Source: Hericium rajendrae (lineage: Eukaryota > Basidiomycota > Agaricomycetes > Russulales > Hericiaceae). From it: DNA of 64,000 nt. The stretch is from assembly GCA_033439255.1 (NCBI GenBank), contig CM065887.1, positions 248,001 through 312,000 on the forward strand. Reading direction: 5' to 3'. Both the position numbers and the translations under genes were made by a program. Below, piece after piece: positions 22,210 through 31,995 of the stretch. The stretch's first letter is position 1. Every line of letters begins with the position of its first letter. The notes under the pieces were generated by a model. The model did not search any database, had not been told where the DNA came from, and saw only the letters and a program-made list of their open reading frames with translations.

Positions 22210-22239
22210 TACAGCCGCAGATTAATTCTGTCTAACTGA

Positions 22240-23275
22240 ACTGCCTCCGGGAAGTAGGTCATGTTCAACGACATCGTATCAAGAAATTACTGTAAGAACT
22301 CCGTACGAACTTGCCGTACCCCGCTTTCGTTGCCATGACATCATCGTCGGTTCGAATCCCAAGTGCTGCGAATATGACGAGCTCATGCAGGTGCCGAAGA
22401 GACTCCGTCGCTGAGCGACAGTTTGCCTACAGTTACACAGAAACTGGCTACAAGTTAGTTACCGGGCAGTACTCGCCAAGTAGGGGGATGAAGAGTACCT
22501 GTTTCAATTTACGCGTCGTTCGACAGACGCAGAACGAAACAAAAATTTAACGACTTTATACCTCCACATCATCATTCTCTCCTGCCCAGTCCTGAGTCAT
22601 GTCCGAAACACAACCTGGCCATCCCAACTTGTGCAGCCCAACACGCACCCTCTCTTCATCTGGCCAGATCGAAGCCTCGCCCTCCGCCGCAGTAGGTTCC
22701 GTCAGTATTACCTTCGTGAATTCTAGCACCGCCAAGCTGCCACCAAAAGCCTCGACAGAGTTGCCGCGAGCCCCAGCTCGAGCGGAAACGCATCATTCTT
22801 GAGCAGGAGCACGATGAAAAAGGATGAAGAGCATGTACCGCTCCCACACGCGTGCAATTTCGCCCGCTACCAAACCATCGCATTGCACTCCGCGCCTGCC
22901 GTCACGCTCTCGACGTCGCGCCCTTCGCGCTCCGCGCCTGCGTCTCACGCGCGTGCGCGCGCGACGGCACACCTCTAGTGCTACGCCAGGACGCCGCGCG
23001 CAGTTCTACCGCCGTTCGCCCAATGGGTATCGTCCTGGAGGCGCGTGCGTCGGACGGCAGGAGGGATTCCAGGGTGCGCGCTGGCGAGTGCGGCGAATAT
23101 TGCGGTTTGGTGTCAAATGGCTCCCGGGTCAGCATCTTGGCAGGTCCTGTGGTTAGTTGGCCAAGGACCGCAAAGGTGCGGGCGGAGCAGCGGCGTGAAC
23201 GGATGCGGGATGAGGGCGACCGAGGTAAGAAACGCGAGGTCTGTCGCACGCGGAGCGATGCAATTCCCGCTACCT
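22240..23275. pseudogene. decayed flank of duplicate unit 1
   Basis: Continues the similarity to unit 2 (27,030-28,530), including GCCACCAAAAGCCTC-like coding-looking sequence near 22,740 and GAGTTGCCGCGAGCCCCAGC near 22,760, then jumps from about 23,035 to material matching 28,385. About 360 bp present in unit 2 (28,020-28,380) is missing here. Frames are broken and differ between the copies. It may derive from an unrecognised host gene. Confidence 0.45.
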
Positions 23276-23756
23276 ATAGGTAGTGGGTCTTGGGGCCACC
23301 AACTTTTACTTTTAGCGACAGTTCATGACAATCGACTCCGCTCCGTCTGTGCGGCGCAGCACCAGTGTCGAGTTCGTACAAATCGACGACTGTCAACTCA
23401 AATGGCCCGAGAAGTACGATTCGATTTCACAACATAGTACTTTTGATACTATTTCACATGTCTGTGAGAACTTACATTTTACTAGTCGTCGACGGCGAAC
23501 ATATTCCGGTCCGAAATTGAGCCCACTATACTCTTTCACTCAGGACCCGTGCTTCCGCGATGGCACAAGACATCTGCAGCTCATAGATTATTTTCGAGCA
23601 GATGGAATGGACAGGACGATTCGATACTTTAAATATTCTCTTTCAATGCCATCGGTGACATGTGAAAATCGTATGCTTCAATGCGTGCCGACCAGAAGTG
23701 AGCTCAAGGGCTCAGTCAGGTAGCGGGCTCTGCCGCGAAGCCGGCGCCGTCGTTAT
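23276..23756 (+). mobile_element. element B-related repeat (copy 2)
   Basis: Begins CTACCTATAGGTAGTGGGTC and ends AGGTAGCGGGCTCTGCCGCG followed by AAGCCGGCGCCGTCGTTATAAC, the same two ends as the elements at 20.7 and 54.2 kb. The interior differs and has no similar ORF, so this is either an internally diverged or a shorter relative using the same termini. It is absent from duplicate unit 2, so it entered after the duplication. Confidence 0.65.
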
Positions 23757-24168
23757 AACATGGACGTGGTGGTGGGCGGTTCATGGCAGTCGGGGCCTCT
23801 ACACATACTTACACGATGGCGCGCCAGTGCAGCGCACGCCTACCTGGGTAGCGTAGTTACACGATCCTGTGCGGCGCCTGCACCCGGCCATACTAGTATA
23901 CGCAGAATGACAGACGGACCTGCAGCGTTAGCTATGCTTCCCCCGAACGCGACACGTTGGCGTCTGAACAAAGTCGGTGGCACCGACGAGACATGTGCCG
24001 GGGCCGGGACAGCTTGAGCGGCTTTACCACGTCTACTAGTACTACAGTGGTATACACCAGATGCTCTAAACGTTCTAAGTCATTGGGTATTCCATGGGCG
24101 GCCAACAGATGACTCCCAGATCTAAGACCAAATTTTCAGTGCGATGGGACCGAGTCAAATACGCCCTC

Positions 24169-26763
24169 TCAACTCCAACGCAATGTTCCTCTCAACCAAC
24201 GGACGTCCTGCGGGCAGCCCGATACGATGTCGAGTCGTGTAACGGTCGCACAAATGCAAAACTTACCATTCAACAAGGATAACGTCTGACATACAGGGTG
24301 CACCCGATGTATGTCGTCTACGGCATACACGCTCTCAAAGACCCTGCAATTCCCGTTGCCCTTTCTGGAGCTGAACATCTGCCACAGCGACTTCAGCACC
24401 CGGAAACGTGTGTGTAAGAGACACGCACTAGTGAAAGCATAGACGGGCGCAAACACAGCCATTACGGTCTGGAGCTGATCAATGGCCGTCCGCATCTCCG
24501 CCTCCCGGTCTGGAAGAGGAGGCGTGTCGCCACCCGGATTGGCACGCATAAAGACAAGCTCGCGGATGAACACTTGGCAGGCGGCGCCCCATACGATCTG
24601 TAATAGCATCGAGTCAGCCCCAATACGAGGATAGAGACTCAATGAGGCTTACCCCTAGAACCGGATTGATAATGAGAAAATTATGGGCACGGACAGCGGT
24701 ATTGGCTTGGACGATCGCTTGTGCGGCCATTATGCACTTGCTGCGTGAGTCCGCGTTGATTTTTTCGAAGGCGGAGTGCAGTTGAATTGAAGCAGCGTTG
24801 GCCAGGCAGTGTATTACGTGCATTGTTCGGACAGTATCAGAATCGACCTCCCCTAGGTTCTGCAGAGAGTACAATTGGGATTGGAATTCGTCGATCCTGT
24901 TATCCACGGATGCGAAGTCTGCATAGAACGCGTCCCTATTGGATGTATCTGCATAAAGGTAGGATATTTTGACGTGAGTACTTGAGCGGTAAGGCAGATA
25001 GTGAGGTGCTGTACCCGGATGCCAGCATGAAGCAAGATATGTGGCACGGTCAAAGAGTGCGGAAGCACCAGCAATCTGTGCGAGAAGAGAATGGTTCTCC
25101 CAAGGCCAACTAGCCTTCGTGCCTGCGAGGAAGTTGCGCAGGGTGCTGCAAGTGCGGAAACCGGGGAAAACAGGCCCCTTGAACTCCTCGTTAGGCGACT
25201 CAACGCCAATAAGGACCATTTAAACGTACCCTTTCGTAGGTCTCCATGTCCAGCGGCCACGGAGTATCAATCTGCGTGCCCAGAGCCTCGGTATCCGACA
25301 AAAGGGTCGGCGCACCAAACGCAATCCCCCAACACCGGCATATCGTAAAGACCATCCACATCGCGTTGATGCGTTCGCCTTCTTCAATCTGATCCAGGGG
25401 CGCAGGAAGCGTCAAGGCTATGATTTCAACAAAACTTGAAGTATTTTGCAAGAGCTGTGAAGAGCGAATCTTGTGAAGGCCACTGGAGAGGACAAGAGAC
25501 GCTGCTGCATCCGAGTGATGCTGGCCTTCGGCGAACTTGCCGATCATAAAGTGATACAGAGCAAGTAGGACACGCGTCTGGATGACCTGCACGGCCTTGT
25601 GCGACGGTAGGCCTTCTAGCGCATGACCAAGGTTGCTTAGAGCGCGCGAAAGATAAAGGCCCGTGTCGATGGGTGGATCAATGCCTGTAATTCGATGCAT
25701 GTTAGCAGCACCGACGAGATAGACTGTGTTGGCCAGAGCAGAGACCGGGCGGTCGGCATTGTCTTCAGGGAGCGAAAGAGCATGGCGGAGGCGCGCAGTG
25801 TTGAGGAACCAGCCCAGTTGGGAGCTGTGATCAAAGAATGCATCCAACCTAGCATGGGGATGAATAGGTCATATATGAATAGTCGATGGACAGATAGACA
25901 TACAACTGCCGAGAGATGTTGACAGGAAGTTCGGGGGCTGAGAGCGACGATCGAGGGGAGCCCGAGGAAGTACCTGAAAAGGTCAACTTATTAGTAGTAG
26001 TAAGAGATTGCTGTTTGGGTGGACGGTGCTCAAAAGTTCAAGATTGGTGCGTACCAACGAGAGGACCCGAGCCGTCAGATGCCCCCGAGGAATGGGATAG
26101 AACGGTCCGCCGAAGTTCCTGTGAATTCAGACTCATTGTCTAAGGATTCAAGCACCCGCAGTGAAGTAAAAGCGGCTGTTGGACGAATGACCTTATTTTC
26201 TACACACATCCGTCATGGCATAAACACAATTCAGCCATTCGCCAATGGAAACATGCATCTTACCCAGTGCTCCATTATCCATTGCACTTTCTTCGGACAG
26301 GGCTGAAACGGAACCTGCAGAGGACGGGGGGCGGTGGGGGCGAGGGCGAGGATTGAGCAGCATGACGGGCCCCGAAACTTGCGCGCTCCCGGGATTCTCC
26401 AGCTCCTGGATACGCGCTTGCAGGATAACGATGTTCTCTTCAAGGATCTGCGTCCTGCTGCGTGTTGAGACGTCACTGTAGGCACATTCGTCATGTTTAC
26501 CCGCGCTGGCGCATTGGTTGCAGACGGGTCGTATGCCATCACATCGCTGCCGGGGCAGACATAGTTATATTAACGCATGTGCTTGAAAGGAATTGCGACA
26601 GCCACTGCGACATTGGACACTCACCATCTTCCGTCGTCTAGATGGAGACGTCAATGCTCGCAACAATGGAGAGCCCAACGGATACGTACCTGCAATGGAC
26701 GCATGCTTTGCCTCGCTGAAGCGAGTTTGAAGAGCTCGAAGATATGGAGGGGGACGAGTCCAT
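24169..26763 (-). CDS. Zn2Cys6 fungal transcription factor, copy 2
   Basis: Paralogue of the gene at 17.7-20.2 kb with the same exon plan: start MDSSPSISS at 26763, a tiny exon encoding RRRKM, then RCDGIRPVCNQC, giving cluster CVHCRRRKMRCDGIRPVC with all six Cys. The coiled coil (TQILEENIVILQARIQELE) and the 215-residue middle exon (25847-25200) have the same length as copy 1, which suggests it was kept under selection. Unlike copy 1 it has a ~150-bp extra segment (about 26,145-26,300) after the coiled coil. This may be spliced out through a GTAAGA..TTCACAG pair, but whether the frame is kept is uncertain. The C-terminus differs from copy 1 after CQTLSL. Possibly functional, possibly in decay. 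Confidence 0.7.
26145..26300. repeat. condensed copy of 27.34-27.78 kb sequence inserted in factor copy 2
   Basis: Absent from copy 1 of the factor gene. Four blocks match the downstream flank of the same unit: GATTCAAGCAC, AGTAAAAGCGGCTGTTGGA, CATAAACACAATTCAGCCAT (26,218 versus 27,671) and TTACCCAGTGCTCCAT followed by ATCCATTGCACTTT. The blocks are closer together than in the 27 kb version, as if it is a shortened relative or a non-autonomous repeat. Confidence 0.65.
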
Positions 26764-28558
26764 CTCAGTACAGGAAGGTCAGGAGCGAGATGAAGCTCAA
26801 TTCGATGGTGCATGGAGTCGAGGAACAGCTGCTACTTATGCATTTTGTGACCGCTTGGATTCATCCCAATTGAGCGGCGGAGACTGCACACGACAAAAGT
26901 AAAGAAGACTGCACACCGCATCGATTAGCGCATCTGAGAGCGACAAGAAACGGCAGTCGTTGCCAGCAAGGATGGTGCATGGACGTCAATTGTCCGCAAA
27001 GTTCAAACAACTGCGCGCGCGGGAAGGAGGCCATGTTCAACGACATCGTAGCAAGAATTTAGTAACTTCGTACCCTGCTTTCGTTGCCATGACATCATTG
27101 TCGGTCCGGCTGCCAGTGGCAGTGCCAGGCTGCTGCGGATATGACGAGCTCATGGTGCCGATGAGATTAGTGGTCCGGCACGGGGCCGTCCCATCCGTGC
27201 TGCTGGGACTCGGAGATACAGTAAGTAGATCCTCACGTGGGTTTGGATGAAACTCCGTCGCTGACTTTCTAGAGAGTTTTCGCACTCGCCGGAATGGAAT
27301 CTTGAATGGAATGGTGGGACCATCTCACCCTAGGATGCCCCGCGTAAAAGCGGCTGTTGGAGCGTAGGGCTTGAATGGCCATTCTGGCCGATGCAAAAAC
27401 TATCTATTACTTACAATTTTGGTGCTGCTCGACGTTCCCGCTGTCTCATTGTCTGCTTGAGAAGGCTCTTGCGGGATTCAAGCACTTGGGTGCACAATAG
27501 TTACAGTGAAGTACTCACCAACTAGGGAGATAGAAAGTACCTGTTTCAATTGACGCGTCTTTCAACAGACACAGAACGAATCACGACGACCTTACTTGTT
27601 CCTACACACGACGACCTTACTTGTTTACACATTTTCATTCTCTCCCGCTCCGTCATGTCCCCTTCACTGCATAAACACAATTCAGCCATTCGCCAGCTCA
27701 TGGAGCCCAACATGCACCCTCTCTTTACCCAGTGCTCCATCAAATATATCCATTGCACTTTTCTTCATGTCCAGATCGACGCGAGCCTCGTGTTCTGTCG
27801 CATGGAACAGCCCGCAGTCGGCTCCGTCAGTCTCATCGTCCTGAATTCCAGAGCCGCCACGCTGCCACCGAAAGCTTTCACCCTCCCCGCCGATCGCAAT
27901 ACGCTCTATCCGCAAGAGAGTTGCCGCGAGCCCCAGCCGTGCGGAAAGGCGCCATTCACGAGCGCGAGCACGATGAAAAGCACGCACAGCCAGAATGGGC
28001 ATCGTCCTGCGAGGCGCGTACTCACGACGCCATTGTCCATCGTTTACAGCGCGGGCGTCAGCAAGGTGAGCATGGACATCACTGTCGACTGAGTCAGTCA
28101 GTACTCCCATGCTAGCACTCGCTGCGAACTCACCGCAGCAGAGACGATGGTGAGCCCCGTCAGTCGCGCAGAGGGAATGCCGCCCTCATTTTCGCCCTCG
28201 TACAGCGGGGACGCGCCGTGGTAGTAGGCCTGCGGGCCGTGCATGAGCAGCTAGCCGAGGAAGCCAAGTGTCAACCCGGCGGCGGCAAGCAACGCGAGCG
28301 TCGCGGGGACGAGGGCGCCCAGCACGGGTGCACATCTGTGCGACACGGAAGTGGATAACGCACTGGATGGGAGCAGGGAATCGAGTGACCCTATGTCGGA
28401 CAGTGGGATCCGCGATGTACGCTGGCGACCACGGCGAATATTGCGGTTCGCTGTCAAATGGCTCCGAGGTCGGCATGGGGGAGTGTGGCAGGTCCTGTTG
28501 TTAGCTGGCAAAAGTGATGAAGACACGCGGAGCCAGCACGTGCCGGGACGGGGACAGC
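26764..28558. pseudogene. decayed flank of duplicate unit 2
   Basis: Contains the promoter side of factor copy 2, then ORF pieces without a recognisable family. The - strand near 28,360-28,150 reads as a hydrophobic segment (ALVPATLALLAAAGLTLGFL) followed, after a stop, by HGPQAYYHGASPLYEGENEGG, as in a membrane protein remnant. Part of this is missing from unit 1. Labelled a remnant because frames are interrupted and copies disagree. Confidence 0.4.
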
Positions 28559-28634
28559 TTGAGCGGCTCTACCACGTCCACTGCTCATGCACATCATTGA
28601 GCGGCTCTACCACGTCCACTGCTCATGCACATCA
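28559..28634 (+). repeat. perfect 38-bp tandem doublet
   Basis: Two identical 38-bp units, 28559-28596 and 28597-28634, each starting TTGAGCGGCTCTACCACG. A single diverged copy is at the end of unit 1 (about 24,012). It lies 80 bp before the TM9SF start codon, so it is in or near that gene's promoter or leader. Confidence 0.9.
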
Positions 28635-28715
28635 TTGTCTTCCACATCATCTCAAGAAAGACACTTTCCTCATATTATAATCTGATTGCGGGCCGCCTCT
28701 CGTTTACCACCGTCC

Positions 28716-31565
28716 ATGCATTCTGCAGGCCGTCTCATCACGGGCGGCATATTTTCTGCTGCCCTATTCACTGCGGGTGTACAGGCGTTCTATCTCCCTG
28801 GCGCTGCACCACACGACTATAAAAATGGAGAGAAGGTCGACCTTTTTGTGAATGCATTGACACCAATGCTGAGCGGAGCAGACAACGCGAAACTGGTACG
28901 CCGTCAGAACTTGCTATATCCGCGAATGTTCTGCTCATTTGGCAATCAGAAATCCGTCATTAATTGTATGGTATATTCCCCTCGGAAGTGTGTTCAGTTC
29001 TAATCACCTTGCAGATGACTATTACACTCCGCGGTTACATTTTTGTGAACCAGAAGGCGGGCCTCAGAAGCAACCCGAGTCGCTAGGCTCTATTCTGTTT
29101 GGTGACAGAATATTTAACTCTCCTTATGACGTGCGTCCCTATCTAGAAGCCCTTGACTGTCTTGCTCATCTCTTTATCCCAGATCCGCATGCTTGAAAAT
29201 AATGCCACGTGTCAATCTTTATGTATCACCAGCGTCCCAGGGGAAGATGCCGCATTCATCAACCAGCGCATATTGGAGGATTATGCATTAAATTGGCTCG
29301 TTGATGGGCTTCCTGCAGCAGAGATGAAGATGGACATGAAGACGGGGGACTTGTTTTTCGACATGGGCTTCAATCTGGGCAATGACGAGCCTCCTTATGA
29401 TGAGCAGCCTATTCTGAACAACCATTACGATATTGTCTTAGAGTGCGTCTCCGACTACTTTCTTCCACTGCGCCACCAAGCAACGTCATTTTTCAGATAC
29501 CACACTCCAACTCCGGGGAACAACCGAGTAGTCGGCGTGCTTGTATGGCCATCGAGGTAACATGTTACTAGGACGATCCAATCGTTTACTAACTTTTAGC
29601 CTCCAGCCGAGGTGGTCCCCAAGATGGCGCCTTAGATTGCGATTCGGATGTTCCTCCTCTCGTTTTACGCGAAGACGAGTCAAACACTGTTCGGTATACC
29701 TATCGCGTTATGTGGAATGTAAGACTCATTCTATCCTCCATTATTTCGATCCTGAGCAATTACATCTGCAGGAATCCTCCACTCCGTGGGTATGTACACT
29801 CAGCCCCGTCCTCAGTCGCCCAAAGGCTAATGCGTGCCCAGGCGACACGCTGGGATAACTATCTGCACATATTCGATCCGCGCATTCATTGGTTCAGCTT
29901 AATCAACTCGTTGGTGATCGTGGTGTTCCTGTGCGCCATGGTGTCTATGATCCTCCTACGGAGCGTCTCTCGAGATGTAGGAAATATTTCGCCATTATAC
30001 TTGCTGCTGATGCATATGTCATGGCAGATTACCCGCTACAACGCCATCGACTTGAGCGTGAGTGTTCTCAGCTGATGGAACATTGTAAAAGCTTAAATCA
30101 CTGTATTGCATCTAGGAAGATGTTCAAGAGGATTGGGGATGGAAACTTGTCCACGGTGAAGTCTTCAGGACTCCCCAGAACCCCATGGTTCTGTCCGTAC
30201 TTGTCGGGAATGGTGCCCAGCTTTGCGCTATGGTGGGGGTGACCTTGGGTATGTTCATATGTGACTGAAGCTTTGTCAAGGACCTCACATATTTTTCAAG
30301 TCTTCGCATTGCTCGGCTTTCTATCACCCTCGAACAGAGGTTCACTAGCCACTGTGATGATGGTCTGCTGGACATTCTTTGGCGGGTATGGATATGTCTT
30401 GATTGCAGCTAAGACATTATGCTGATATTCTACTATCTAGAATCGGCGGATATGTGTCCAGTCGCATCTATGCGTCTCTCGGGGGAACTGACAAGAGGAA
30501 GAATTCATTCTTCACGGCAACCATCCTACCCACGTGCGCGTCTTTCATAAATGCGTATCGAGACCTTACTGATAGCCTCGTAGATTTGTGTTTGGTATCG
30601 TCTTCTTGCTCAATGTCTTCCTTATCACTGCAGGATCATCAGGAGCTGTACCATTTGGTGCGTATTCGTTGCTGCCCGCTCTATGTGTGCCCTGAAAGCA
30701 ACCCTTAGGTACGATGCTGCTGATTGTTCTCCTGTGGTTTGGTATCTCTGCACCCCTCTCCGCCATCGGTGCTTATTTCGGGAGCAAGCACGGTGTAAGT
30801 GACCACGATTGTGATGAGATTCCTCACTCTGATTTTTTTTAGGCCATCTCGCACCCTGTTCGAGTAAACCCTATTCCTCGGCAAATTCCTCCACCTCCTA
30901 GATACCTGAAACCATGGGTGAGCATAATTGTATGTTTTCAGAGTCAATCAAATATTCATATTTGTGCAGGCTGCGACGCTTCTGAGTGGCATCCTTCCTT
31001 TTGGTGCGCCCCACGTTCTCTTAGACACGTTCGAGTATTGACCACATTTACTAGGTGCCGCATTCGTGGAGCTTTATTTCGTCCTGTCCAGCCTCTTTGC
31101 TTCCCGCGCTTACTATGCATTTGGATTCCTCGCATTGACTGCCGGGGTGGTTGCACTTACTACTGCAACTGTGACAATATTATTCACGTACTTCCTCCTC
31201 TGCGCGGAGGAGTACAGGTTTGTCAAGTGAATTTGTCGCATGTCTTGCCGACCTGACGCCTTTCATCTTAAGATGGCACTGGCGCGCCTTCCTCACCGGT
31301 GGTGGTAGCGCGTTTTGGCTGCTCGCCTATGGCCTTTTCTACTGGGCCTCTCGCCTTTCCTTGGACTCGTTCTCCGGAGTCGTCCTATATCTCGGTTACC
31401 TTTTCCTGCTTGTCATCCTTGATTTCTTAGTCACAGGTATGTCACTGTCTGCTTCAATATTTCGTATGCGCCATTGCCTAACGTGCCGGCTGTATAGGGA
31501 CCATTGGTTTCTTGGCGACCTACTGGGCTGTACGACGGCTGTATGGATCAATCAGGATTGATTAG
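28716..31565 (+). CDS. transmembrane 9 superfamily protein (EMP70/TM9SF)
   Basis: Nineteen exons sum to 633 aa. A signal peptide (to ~residue 24, [11 protein letters not shown]) is followed by a lumenal domain with [13 protein letters not shown] and [15 protein letters not shown]. Then comes the nonaspanin membrane part: [55 protein letters not shown], further TM helices and a short tail ending YGSIRID. Family members sit in Golgi and endosomes and act in membrane-protein sorting and adhesion. Several exons are very short: 16 nt (28950-28965), 18 nt (29772-29789) and 30 nt (30028-30057). The end of the TM domain and the tail fit the usual TM9SF length. An in-frame ATG at 28686 would add ten residues before the signal peptide. 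Confidence 0.95.
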
Positions 31566-31995
31566 AGTCGTCAGGACCTGTATCTAGAAAAAGTGCGGAG
31601 CTTGGAACCACGGACTTCTAATGGACTGCGCGTGATTCCTGAGGACCACTATGTACTTTGGCAGATACCCGCAGCTGCCATGATAATGTCTCACGAGCGT
31701 TAGCTTTGTTTGTGAGCGTCCTCAGATGGCAGACGTCAGCATTTAAGGACCCTCTAATGTGCAATTCCCATCCGATGATATATGCGCTCTATGGTGTTAA
31801 TCAATAACGTTTCTGATGCAGTAAGATTCAATGTGCTGCTCTTTGCAAGTAATATACATTGTGCGTGCTAAGATCAAGCTGTTCGTACAAGAAGGTAAAA
31901 GGCACTTTCGCCAGCGAGATGCAGAGAATAGTACAATCATTAGCCCAGCAACGAGAATGACCCCGCTGAATTCCAAGAAATAATAGAAACTGAGA
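31566..31995. other. convergent intergenic
   Basis: 430 bp between the 3' ends of TM9SF (+) and the carboxypeptidase (-). No ORF or repeat of note. Confidence 0.5.

Larger units (their letters stand above)
20431..22239. mobile_element. element A: non-autonomous inverted-repeat element with nested insertions
   Basis: Two arms of about 265 bp, 20431-20697 and 21639-22239, are inverted copies with only about two mismatches. The outer ends read CAGTTAGACAGAATTAATCT. The loop between the arms holds element B (20.70-21.27 kb) and element C (21.27-21.64 kb), and the right arm is split by element D (21880-22209). Removing 20431-22239 restores colinearity with duplicate unit 2, where AAGGAGGCCATGTTCAACG is continuous, so the whole complex was inserted after the duplication. 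Target duplication is unclear (imperfect CGGGAAGGTAG/CGGGAAGTAGG). No transposase is encoded. Confidence 0.8.
17620..24045. repeat. tandem duplication, unit 1 (Zn2Cys6 factor locus)
   Basis: This interval is repeated in the same order and orientation at 24,073-28,634. Matching landmarks: CATTGGGTATTCCATG at 17,626 and 24,080; all exons of the factor gene; TCATGTTCAACGACATCGTA at 22,258 and 27,030; GGCGAATATTGCGGTT at 23,093 and 28,433; and GGACAGCTTGAGCGGCT at 24,008 and 28,551. Unit 1 is longer mainly because of inserted elements at 20.43-22.24 kb and 23.28-23.76 kb. By eye the aligned coding stretches are roughly 85-90% identical, so the duplication is not very recent. Confidence 0.85.
24073..28634. 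repeat. tandem duplication, unit 2
   Basis: Direct repeat of 17,620-24,045 without the inserted elements. It contains the second Zn2Cys6 factor gene and a decayed flank. Its right end carries a perfect 38-bp tandem doublet (28559-28634) ending about 80 bp before the TM9SF start codon. Confidence 0.85.

Noticed and set aside
20431-22239. The two ~265-bp arms as long terminal repeats of a retroelement
   Set aside because: The arms are inverted, not direct, and there is no reverse transcriptase, integrase or primer-binding site between them. Better explained as a non-autonomous inverted-repeat element.
22340-22365. GGTTCGAATCCC resembling a tRNA box B
   Set aside because: No box A at the right distance and no cloverleaf pairing; the matching place in unit 2 (27,100) has lost it. 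Not a tRNA.
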